64,000 bases of DNA from Blepharisma japonicum (lineage: Eukaryota; Ciliophora; Heterotrichea; Heterotrichida; Blepharismidae). Below are positions 25,301 through 35,394 of this stretch, piece by piece (position 1 is the stretch's first letter; each line of letters begins with the position of its first letter). Under the pieces are notes generated by a model. That model saw nothing but the letters and a program-made list of their open reading frames with translations. It searched no databases and was not told the DNA's origin. The position numbers and the translations under genes are program-made. The DNA lies in contig CATKHK010000098.1 in the NCBI GenBank assembly GCA_949751835.1, positions 88,870-152,869 of the forward strand, given 5' to 3'.

Positions 25301-28300
25301 GTACTTGATTCGATATCCAAAGAATTGAATAGAATTGTGAATGATGCATCAATTTTGATAAATAAAGTAGAAATTACAGAAAAGGAATTTGATGATCTCA
25401 AAAATTATTATAGTTGCCTTGCTGTGTTTGAGAAAAATCTAAAAATAAATGGCATCGATTGGAGAAAGACTCTTAGTGAAATTGAAGACATGATGTATTG
25501 CAAAACTCTGAAACTAAAAGAAAAGGCTGAGATGGAAACTCAAGTCGATGAAATTGCTAAGCCTTTAATTAAAATGAAAAAGATTTCAAATGATTTCCCT
25601 CTGCTTAAAAAAGAGCTTGATAAAATTATGGATGATTTTTTCACAACATTTGGCAAGAAAAATAAAGAAATGGCTGTAGCAATGTTTGGAGAATTAAATA
25701 AGCATTCAAGCGAATTAGGACGCTATATAATCGCAGAGCATAGATTCTTTGAATGGCTAGTGAAAAAACTGTGAATTGATAAGACTCAAATGCACGGTAT
25801 AGACTATGCAATTAACCATATAGAAGGCACTAATTTAAATAAGGAAGAGCTACATAATAAATATTTAGAATGAGATGGAAAATTTAAAGAGTTACGCCAA
25901 ATATATTCAAGAATAGCAAGTAACGAAGGAATAGGCAATTCAATAGCTCAAATAATAAGCAAAATAGAGATAAAATCTAAAGATCATGCAATAACTCCTT
26001 CAAACAAAGATTTCAGCGTATTTAGAGGTTTTATTCCTAAGCTTTTAGCTTATATAGCAATGCTATGGGCTCTTCTGAATATCAAAATATACAAGCAAGA
26101 TATAAATGCTCGAGATAGAGAGATTACAATGATTATTCCACATCCAATACAAATCCTATCAATATATCGCATGATTGGCATTGGCTATGAAGAGAATGCG
26201 AGACCTAAAAATAATTGGTTCAAATATTAACAGGGGAAGGAAAATCAATCACGTTAGCATTTCTATGCTCAATACTTGCTCTATTAGGATTTTCAGTTGA
26301 CTGTGCCTGCTATAGTGAGCATCTAACTAAAAGAGATTTTCAAGATTTTCAACCTTTATACACAGCATTAAACGTCTCCTCTTATATAAAATATGGGACT
26401 TTCAACAAACTTTGTGAAGATGAAATCAATTCCAAAGGTGACATCAGAACAATAGTTTTAGATCTCATAAATCATGGAAGATACCAAATGGCGAATAGAG
26501 AAGTTGCTGAAAGACCAAAAATTCTTCTAATAGATGAAGTAGATGTATTTTTCACCAAATCTTTCTATGGGAATATATATCGACCTCTTGCAAAATTAAA
26601 GCATCCCAAAATTAAGGCATTAACTGATTACATATGGAATATAAGAAATTCACCTGAACTTGAGGAAATAGAAAATACACGCGAATATATGAGTTGCTGT
26701 AAGCAATTTCCTGGATTTGAATTCATCATTGAAGAAGCCGTTAAAGATATGGTAAATCAGGTACGCCAGTTTAAATCACATGACTATATAGTCCTAAATG
26801 ATAAAATTGGTTACAAAGAAAATGATGGAGTTTCATTCAACATTAATTATGGATATAATACATTATTTGCATATTATCATGAGAATGAAAAGTTAAAAAT
26901 ATCTCGAGAAAGCTTATGTGAAAATATTTTTATTGGAGTTAAATGCGGCATGTTTTCATATGCAGAAATTCCTCACAAATTTGAATGCATCATGGGAGTC
27001 ACTGGAACTCTAAAAACTTTAGGGGATTATGAAAAAAATATTATAGAAAATGAATATAATATTACACAAAGTACCTATATGCCATCAGTATATGGTGACA
27101 ATCTTCGTGTCTTCAGAAAAAATGGAGACGTCAACGTAGAAAATAAGGATAATTATCATATGAAGATAATGTCCGAAATAAATAGTCAAATAGTAGGCAA
27201 AAAAGCAGACTGCAAAAGAGCTGTATTGGTATTTTTCGAAGATGAAGCAAAATTAATGGATTTTTATAATGAGTCACTCATAAAATATTCTAATTATGAG
27301 ATTCAGCTGATGGATGAAACCTTGAGTGATGAAAACAGAAGCATAATGATTAAAAAGGCTACAATTCCAAATACCGTATCATTATTAACGAGAGCTTATG
27401 GTAGAGGGATTGACTTTAAATGCCTAAATAATGAAATTGAGGCAAATGGAGGAGTTCATGCAATCCAAGTATTTTTTTCAGAAAATATACCAGAGGAAGC
27501 TCAAATTATGGGAAGATCTGCAAGGCAAGGTCAAGCAGGATCATTCAGTATGGTTCTTTTAGATTCTGAGCTAGAAAAGTTTATAATCTCTGAACAGGAT
27601 ATTGAAAATATGAGACATAATGGGACAATTTATGATGGCTTAAATGAAAAAAGAAATGAATATAATAAAATTAAGAATGCCAATGAATCTAATCATGTGA
27701 AACAATATAAAGCAGAGCATAATAGTTCAGTTGAGTTTCAGAGATTCCTTCAGAATGGGGATTTGAAAAAAGCTAAAAGATTTCTGCATGAACTCAATGA
27801 AGGATCCAGAATTAATATCGAAAGCACAAAAACAATTATTTTAATGGATGCAACTGGGTCTATGTCTCATTTATTGCAAAATGCCAAAAATACTGTGAAG
27901 GAAATGTTTAAAAGAGTTTGTGCAGTTTTATCAAGGAAAGGGATAAATTCTGAATCCTTCCAGCTTAAGTATTGCGTTTATAGAAACTATAGCTCAAATG
28001 TAGATAAAATACTCCAAGTTTCCCCATGAACAAATAAACCTTATATTCTAGAAAGATTTTTGGAAAACATAAGACCTGAAGGTGGTCAAGGAAAAGAAGC
28101 AATAGAAGTTGGATTATGGCATATAAATAAGATCTCACAAAATGATAAAATTTCACAAGTAATTTTAATTGGTGACAAGCCTCCAAATACTATTGAGGAT
28201 ATTGCCTTAAAACGAGGTAGACGATCAGATTATTGAAATAACTCGAAATTTAGCAGTGTCGAATATTATGAGATAGAGTTAAAAAAAATGATAAGTAAGC

Positions 28301-28518
28301 AAATCCCAATAAATGCCTTTTATGTCGCTAACTATGCTCGAGAGAAATTTGAAGAGATTGCAAGATTAACAAAAGGCCGAAGTGGGTTTTTAAATATTAA
28401 TTCAAGCTCAGGGGCTGATAGACTTACTGATTTGGTATCAAAAGAGGTTTTAAGAAAGTCTGCTGGAGAAGATGCTGTAAATCTTTATAAAGAAATGTAT
28501 CCTCGCTCATATACTTAA
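19355..28518 (+). CDS. giant C2 / GTPase / SecA-like ATPase / vWA protein (about 3,054 aa, one frameshift)
   Basis: The ATG at 19355 (in-frame TAA just before) opens a frame to TAA 28516-28518, with TGA=Trp at several sites (19421, 22121, 22589, 23282, 23939, 25772, 28027 among others). Residues about 85-140 look like a C2 domain (DDQKLLGSALIDLNQ, then a conserved Trp). About 150-300 are coiled coil. A P-loop GTPase follows: GVTGSGKST at 462-470 and CDAPG at 534-538, in the AIG1/septin-like style. Residues about 700-2200 are helical and Lys/Glu-rich. A SecA-type core comes next: LTGEGKS about 2292, IDEVD about 2393, GRSARQGQAGS about 2720. A vWA domain ends it, with MIDAS DATGSMS about 2832. 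A one-base loss near 26205 breaks the frame relative to the decayed copy. Such nucleotide-driven plus adhesion-type domains suggest a large mechanoenzyme, but the role is unknown. Confidence 0.8.
26195..26216 (+). other. single-base frameshift in the giant gene
   Basis: Upstream frame: GYEENARPKNNWFKY then TAA. Downstream frame: VQILTGEGKS. The decayed copy (14690-14735) has one more base and reads through. No classic slippery heptamer is visible at the site. It is a real mutation, an assembly error or unusual recoding. Confidence 0.7.
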
Positions 28519-29093
28519 TTATAAACCTACTTTATTCTATAAAATTATTATTCATTATAATCAATAAAATATTTTATTCTACCAGTTTGTTTCAATCATT
28601 TTTAATTTTCAAGAGCTCTAGGTCACATATATCTAAGAAATATATGCCTAGTTTGATGCTATTCTATTCTATTAAATTATACAACGCCCAGCATCGTCCA
28701 ACCCCTTAATGGCTTCTTAATAATTACTCAATAATCACTTTTTGTTTGCACTGTGAAACTTCAGATCGCCTGCAGTCTAAGGATGAATCCTCCAAGATGC
28801 AATCTAAATATATTCATGTAAAACCGCTTCACTGCAGTGTCCACTTTGAGTACCACATCATGTAGGAGTTGCATCAAACATGCAAAATGTCCTCTACTTA
28901 TTTAAAGATTGTTGAAAAATATATAAAATATCCTGATCATTAACATTGAGCAGCATTGGATAGGATAATAGCAGTTGTGTTGATAGAAAACGTTATGTGG
29001 ATTTATCACCAGTAATAAATGAATCTGGGGTTACAGTGACAGAGGCTAATTCTGCTGGTTGAGCTGTAAAAGTGATTCCATTACTATTTTGAT
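28519..29093. other. 3' flank; possible relic of an extracellular-repeat protein
   Basis: The first 150 bases match the flank after the decayed copy (17006-17150). On the minus strand near 28995-29105 a short frame reads GITFTAQPAEL...VTPDSFITGD, which resembles repeats of surface or filamin-like proteins. It has no start and is too short to assign. Confidence 0.3.
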
Positions 29094-29411
29094 CTACAAG
29101 ATAGCTAAAAGTGTTATTTTATGGTAGGATTTGATGTATTCTTGATAAGCTTCATTGAGTTCTGAGTTAAGATAGGAACTTTCCTGAATTAATAAGCAAG
29201 TTTTTCTGAAATCTCTTTCCCTTTCTGGATTATTGGCACTGCTCATCAGTGCTGATGTTTTTCTTCTTAGTCCTTCAGAATTTAATAATTGATATAAGCA
29301 ACTTTGATTGACCTCTCTTTGAAATTCGTTCGTTTCATGATTTAGGGATTCTTCAGTTTGACTTAACTGAGAATTAAACAAATTGATCTGATTATGACCT
29401 TTAGGTTTCAT
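29094..29411 (-). pseudogene. kelch gene N-terminus only
   Basis: ATG at 29411 (MKPKGHNQINLF) through AYQEYIKSYHKI, then sequence diverges and stops (TAG 29094). The whole propeller is gone. The break falls right after TACCATAAAAT, the same site where the gene at 43668-44977 carries its 52-bp insertion. It is the partner of 9950-10651 in duplication A and lacks that copy's 381-bp insertion. Confidence 0.8.
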
Positions 29412-29656
29412 TTAAAAATTTGTGCAAGGCTTACGCACAATTTTTTTCAATATTTCTCATAAAATTTTCAGAACTATGAGCTGTGATCATTGATTATATT
29501 TCTTTACGTAATAAAAATATCTAACTACATTAATTCCAGGAGATATCCTACCTGCATATGGATCAAAATGTAATAGTAAAACCTTTTATCCATATGACTT
29601 TTATCTGCATAAAGCCTGTAAGCATGATTTCTGCAGCATATAAAGAGCTCTTCTAT

Positions 29657-29941
29657 TTAATCGTTAATAATTTGATATTTATAAACCACAATGGTGGTAT
29701 TCTGCAATGATTTTAAGAATTTCTTATCTTGCCCATTTGAATATATTAATTTTATAAATTCTGAATTTTCTCTGATAAGGCAAGCAGTTACTAAATGTGG
29801 AGAAATGTTTTTCGTATCAGAGATTTTAGCATCCATGTGAAGAAATTGTATGATGTTTGAATCTTCACTATTGAAATATTTAACATATAATTTTGACGCA
29901 ATGAAAAATATTGAATGAAGGTAAGGATATAAGGAGAGCAA
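29657..29941 (-). pseudogene. unknown open fragment (about 94 codons)
   Basis: A minus-strand frame with non-random composition (DSNIIQFLHMDAKISDTKN, then ISPHLVTACLIRENSEFIKL) ends at TAA 29657-29659. There is no ATG at its head. The counterpart at 10905-11190 is broken, so it is not under strong constraint in both copies. It may be the C-terminal piece of an unrelated gene. I do not recognise the family. Confidence 0.35.
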
Positions 29942-30116
29942 ATGAGGATTGAGATATTTCTAAGGATTCATTGATAATTATAATTAAGCTTAGCTAAATG
30001 AGCTCTATCCCAAATAATAAATCTAATAGAATAGAAAACTTATAATAAATTAAGTAATCTAGAGAAAGTTTATTTTTAGTCTTTTAAGCAAATAAGAGAT
30101 CATGAATCTATAAAAA

Positions 30117-31416
30117 ATGTTTAACGGGAGGTGCTTCAAAGATGGCTGTACAAGCAAGCTGCATGGAATATGCAGATGTGAAGGACTCATCCTATTCTGC
30201 AGAGACCATAGTCTTGAGCATTTTGAAAAACCAACACCTAAAGGGCATCAAATCATAAGATGCTACTTTAAACCAGCAGAAGAAATCAAGCAGCCAATTA
30301 TCGATAAGCTAATAGAACTAAAAAAAGATATCAAAAATTTTAAGATTGAAGCAATTACTAAGGCAAATGAAATTATTAAGAATTTTAATACTGAATTTAT
30401 GAAATATCTCAATCAAATAAATGAAGTAAAAACAAGATGCAATAAAATAATTGAAATCTTATATAATGGAGAAGAGGTTCTTGATATTGCTACTGAAGGT
30501 GACATAGAAAATGTTTTAAAATTAAACGTTTCAGATATTAAATATAAGACAATCTGGTGAAATATAAGCAAATGCAGCTACAATGCAATAAATGAAGCTA
30601 TCAAAAATATTTATAAAAGTCCTTTTGTGGTTTCTTTTGTACCAACTTTTGAAAATGAAATTGAATCAAACGAGCTTTCATTTTTTAGAGATAACACTTC
30701 TAATTTTGCAACGATAAACTTAGATACTTTCCAGATTTCCTCTACAGTAACTCTTCCAACTGAAACAACAATTAGTCCATATACTACAAGCTGTATACTC
30801 CCTGATAAAACGTATTTTTATTGCTGCAATACTAATTCTAGTTCAGGACTTACATTTACGATTGACAAAAATAAAAATTATAAGCAGCTGCAAAATTCAA
30901 AAGTGTATTATTATGCTGTCCCTATTTTTTATAATAATTTTATCTATTTAATAGGAGGAAATAGCAATCAGGCTCAAAGATATGATTTTAAACAAAATTT
31001 TTGGGAAAGCATAGCTCCATTACCCCATGGTTTAAATTTTAATTACAGCTGCAGTGTGCAATATAGAGATTCAATTCTTATAGCGGGCTATCATATCCAA
31101 AAAGTAATAATTTATAGCATCCCTCAAAATAGCTACCAAGAAGCCCCGAATTTTGATATTAAATGTTAATTATCATAAATTGATATTGAAAGGGAACAAT
31201 AGGATTTATGTATTTGAGAATGGAGGAAGGAATTTTGAAAGTGGCGAAAACAGTATTTCAAGTTGGACTCAAGTAGGAACTAATAGCATTGCAAATGATT
31301 TCAGACATTCTAGTATTGTTCATTATAAAGGTTTCATTTACTTTATTCAACATCAATACCAACTCTGGAAGTTCGATCTCACTTCAAAGCAAGCATCTCA
31401 GGTTACAACTTTATAA
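30117..31416 (+). pseudogene. B-box-like / kelch gene, copy 2 with one-base frameshift
   Basis: Near-identical to 11365-12663: same zinc pattern, coiled coil, TGA tryptophan at 30558 and kelch units. A run of four T at about 31150 (three in copy 1: gaatttgat versus gaattttgat) shifts the frame and gives an early TAA at 31167-31169. The remaining 87 codons continue in the next frame to 31416. All other differences are substitutions, so it is either a very young pseudogene or a homopolymer sequencing error. Confidence 0.8.
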
Positions 31417-32259
31417 AATAAAGAATTTATAACTTCAATAAAGCCGAACCATGCATTAGCAAAATTGAATGATTCTTCGCTCGTCTTTTCTTCGTGTGAT
31501 TATGCTTAGTTATTTTTAATAGAAACCTAATAAAAGAAAAGAGCAATATTGCAATTGGTATTTCAATCTGCCTTACTCTTATATTTTAAAATCCTTAATT
31601 ATGATGTTTCTTATAAAACAAGAGAAGAGCATAAAAAAGGAAATAGAAAGTAAATGAGAACCGCCAAAAGAAGGCCCATTAAAAGGAAAGCTAGAAGAGT
31701 CCATGAATTAATAACCAAAATGATAATGCCCATCAAAACAAGTGTCACAAGATTTTCCAAAGGAAGATTAACACTTCTTTTCCATTAATTTTGTCTTTCT
31801 TGATTCAAATTCAATATAAAATAAACGCTATTATAATTTAATTATCCCCTTTTCACTAGATGGCTAAATCTCGGCTTGAGAATTTACTTCTCTCTTAATC
31901 AATGAAAATTTTGCATCTTCCTAACTTAATATCTTGAAAACAAATTTACCCCTCATTTATGAGATTGCAATGCTTAGCAGATGATCAATTGGTCGAACCT
32001 TCGCCTTTAAGCACACTGAATTTATCAATAATACTATATAAATAAATAGAAATACTACAAATTTTTCTGCTATTAATAAATGGAAATTGCGATTCTCATA
32101 GATTAAAATCTCTCTAGTTTATATAAGCAATTTTTGCATAGTTATTGAGAGACACTAGTATACCATTAAATTTTTGCATTTAGTTATATTTCTTAAAGAA
32201 TTAAGTGATATCTTTTTAATAGGAGAGAAGACGGAAGAAGTTATTTTATTTGATACTAT
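31417..32259. other. 3' flank within duplication A, copy 2
   Basis: Non-coding counterpart of 12664-13534. No gene or RNA is seen. Confidence 0.45.
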
Positions 32260-33723
32260 TTATTTTTCTTGTGGTTCATCTAAACAGATTAGAACTTTTT
32301 CATTCAAATTAAATTTTTCATATTTTTTATCTGCATACTCTTCATCATCAAAAGTATCCATATGTCCAATATAGATTGATCCTTTATTATAAGCCCAATA
32401 TAAACTATCAGGAAAATAAAAAGGGTATCAACTTGATATATACTTCCAGGAATATTCATTTTTAATATCGCTTTCCCAGATATCATTTTCCCAGATAGGG
32501 CCACCTCTTAATAAGCATTGAATCAAATAAAGTCTTTGTTCTGCGCTTATGAGAACCTTGATAGCCTTTTTTTTAAAATCATAAGGAATCGTTGAGAAAG
32601 AGTCAATATCAATTGAATAAAAAAATAGATTTTTATTTTTTCATCCAGAAATCAAAATCTTCCTGTTAAATATTACACTATAACATCATTGATCAGACTT
32701 TGGCATTGGAGTTAATTTAATTCATCGATTCTCATCCAAACTAAACTTGTAGTAGCTTGTTTCCGGGTCTTTAGTGCAATCATTGTCATCTATACATCCA
32801 ATATAGATTCCTCTTTTATTATATAGCCAATACACACTATCAGGGACAATATACATTTCTGAGCTTGAGATCCATTTTCATGTATACTCATCCCTACTTT
32901 CATAGATTGATCCTTCAAATTCAACCAAATATAGCCTCTCTTCTGCATTTATCACAATCTTTCGCTTATGCTTCTCAAATATATAAGGAATTTTCGAAAA
33001 AGAGTCAATATCAACTGAATACAATAAAAGATTTTTATTTTTTCAGCCAGAAATCAAAATATTCCCATTAAATATTGCACTATGGCACCAGAGATCTGCT
33101 TTTGGCATTGATGCTAATTTAAATCATCGATTTTTATCCAAATCAAATCTATGAGATAGAGCTAATACATTGGCATTGCTATCATCCCCTCCAAAACAAT
33201 AAATATTTCTATTCAAATAAATAACTGATGAGCCTTCATAAAGTGTACCAGATGGAAGTCTATGAACTTTATAATCGTTATCAATTATCAAAGCTATCCC
33301 AGATACAGGATAAGATGTACCAAGACAAAATAACCCGCCATCTGAAAGTTGAGTAATGTATGTACGAGTGCTTAAAGCTTTTGGAGTCTTCAACTCTATT
33401 ATTATTTCTTTTTCACTCTCTGTGTCATAAATAACTAAATTACTCATTTTTTCAACTTCATTAATTTTATCTTCACTGTCTTCATCACTCTCATCATTTT
33501 CATAATCTCGATAAAAAAGGTAAAGAGATGTGATTTTATGGTATGATTTGACATATTCTTGATAAGCTTCATTAAATTCTGGGTTATTAATAGAATTTTC
33601 GCTATAAAATAAACAAGTTTGCCTGAAAGCTTGCTCTTTGATAGAATCATTGGGACTGCTCAAGAGTGCAGATTTTTTATTTCTTAGAATTATTGACTTA
33701 TCAGCACAAATTAATTTGCACAA
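32260..33723 (-). CDS. two-module kelch chimera (about 487 aa), N-terminus truncated
   Basis: A continuous minus-strand frame (TGA=Trp) runs from about 33723 to TAA 32260-32262. It holds the helical block AYQEYVKSYHKITSLYLF, an acidic linker, a complete propeller half ending YNKRGIYIGCIDDND and YYKF, and then, without a stop, a second propeller tail: SLDENRWIKLTPMPKSDQW through YNKGSIYIGHMDTFDD. The join lies at SLDEN (about 32735), where the terminal YYKFxLDE unit and the internal FDLDENRW unit resemble each other, so unequal recombination at that motif explains it. The usual MEPK... start is missing; the frame opens with TTG, so translation is doubtful. Confidence 0.65.
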
Positions 33724-33745
33724 TAATATATTTAATTTAATTTTA

Positions 33746-34110
33746 TTAATTTAAGTTCAGTTTAATCACATTTTTATCTAAACTAAACCTGTAATAATCT
33801 CTTTTATATTCCCAATCAAAAGGTGCATCATTTCTAATTATTCCGATATAAAATGATAATTTATTATATGAAAAATATACTTGAGTTGGTCTTACTAAAA
33901 TATTTTTATTTGAAACTTGTGTTCAAGCATACTCATTTTCATATTCGCTTTCGTAGATATATCCATCAAATTCAATCAAATACAATCTCTCTTCTGAATT
34001 CATAAAGAGCTTTCATCTCTGTTTTATAAGTTTTATAGGAATTACTGAGAAAGAATCAATATCAATTGAATACACTCAAATATTCTTGTTTGTATTGTGA
34101 GATCAGCTTA
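33746..34110 (-). pseudogene. kelch gene 3' fragment
   Basis: Only the propeller tail remains: SIDIDSFSVIPIKL, EERLYLIEFDGYIYESE, YNKLSFYIGII, RDYYRFSLDKNVIKLN and TAA 33746-33748. It starts abruptly near 34110. Its stop lies 23 bases before the truncated head of the next gene, so the two fragments may mark one deletion. Confidence 0.7.
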
Positions 34111-34406
34111 TCAAGTGTGAATGAATTTGCTTCTTTAATTAATTTATTTTTTCATTAAAAATATCTAGACTCTAGACTCTCTAAATAAAGATCAATTCAC
34201 TTAAAAGGTTTTAAAACTTTGTTGGGTAAATTTCAGATATACTTTAAATCATTTATACTATTAGATATAAAACACTTAAATGATTTCATTACTAAAATAA
34301 TGAATTTTATTTTAAAATTATGATGTTACAATAAAACATGCATGATTATTAGCATTTTGGATTATTTAATCACTAATTTGAAATAAATATACATAAAATA
34401 GTCAAT

Positions 34407-35144
34407 ATGCACGATCTCACTTCTTTGCATGTTGACGAAAAACGATTTGGTATCCAAAGTCTAATTTCTCACATATCAAAACATCAATACCTATCACTTC
34501 AGCAAATGGAGCTATCCCTTTTCAAAATACAACAATTTCTCTCCAAAAGAATTCTTAAGGACATCCCAAAATGAGTATCTGTAAGCTCTGTTGAAAAGTC
34601 TTATATGAATGCTATTTACTTAAAAGACTGCTATGATTCGTGCTTAATACTTAAAGAACAATTGAAGGAAAATGAAAAAAATATTCTTTACGAAATTGTA
34701 ATGATGTCAAAACAATCAGATAAAATTAATATTGCCTCATCAAATGCTATAACTCTTTTGAACCATATTGGATACCAGTTTATTAACAAGAATATGGCAA
34801 ACATTAAGATTCCTAATGCAGACTTATCAGGATCTTTCTTTTTCCACTCTGATCAGCAAAACTCAAATGTGCAAGGAGTAAATTTTTCACAATCCTCCTT
34901 ACTTTTTTCTAATTTTAAAGGATGCAATCTTAATTTTCGGCCAATTTCTTCTTTCATTAGTGATAATGCACAAATTCTATCATTTTCGTTTTCTCCGTGC
35001 TGCAAATGGCTTGCAACTTGCAATGCACATGGTAAAATCGCGATATGAGATGTGAAAAACTGAAATAAAGTAAAAGAATTTTCAACTATGAGTGTGCATG
35101 CTAAGATTTATTTAATATATTTAATCTTAAATCGGATTACTTAA
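34407..35144 (+). CDS. pentapeptide-repeat / WD40 protein, C-terminally truncated (245 aa)
   Basis: An ATG at 34407 opens a frame with TGA=Trp to TAA 35142-35144. Residues about 1-110 are helical and unknown. Residues about 128-175 are pentapeptide-repeat-like (IKIPNADLSGS, VQGVNFSQSSLLFSNFKGCN). Residues about 185-220 are one WD40 blade (ILSFSFSPCCKWLATCNAHG, then KIAIWDVKNWNKVKEF). Proteins of this sort normally continue with several WD40 blades. Here the sequence switches at about 35095 into the 3' flank of a kelch gene on the other strand, so the last about 15 codons are foreign. It is probably a truncated, non-functional relic. Confidence 0.65.
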
Positions 35145-35236
35145 CTTATTCGACGCTTTTTCCTCTAAATTAAACTTGTAGTAGTATATTTTTGGATCAG
35201 TCCCAAAATCTTCATCATCTATGCACCCAATATGAC
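35100..35236 (-). pseudogene. kelch gene last-exon-like tail fragment
   Basis: The complement encodes the terminal CIDDEDFGTDPKIYYYKFN-like unit and the AT-rich 3' flank shared by minus-strand family members (compare 9122-9230 and 43668-43770). It begins at the breakpoint with the WD40 gene and ends near 35236, where unrelated sequence starts. Confidence 0.7.
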
Positions 35237-35394
35237 GTTTTTGTTCCTTTAAAGCAAAATTCAAGCAATTTAAATTGTTGACCTATATCTATTTGCTGAA
35301 AACTCTTCACAAGCCCATTACTTTTCTTAAATTTTTTCATATTCTGTTTCTTTTTTATTTCTTATTGCCATCTTTCTGTCTAAGTCCTCATTTT

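Larger units (their letters stand above)
29094..32369. repeat. segmental duplication A, copy 2
   Basis: Direct repeat of 9950-13648 without the 381-bp insertion. Identity is high through the B-box/kelch gene (mostly single substitutions), which suggests a fairly recent event. It ends at ccatatgtccaa inside the gene at 32260-33723. Confidence 0.85.

Noticed and set aside
26190-26220. Programmed -1 frameshift
   Set aside because: No slippery heptamer fits the required shift, and the flanking codons AAT AAT TGG would re-pair poorly.
14428-28029. Plastid or bacterial SecA gene, i.e. bacterial DNA in the window
   Set aside because: The core is fused to eukaryote-style domains, shares the TGA=Trp code and AT-rich composition of its neighbours, and lacks SecA-specific flanking domains.
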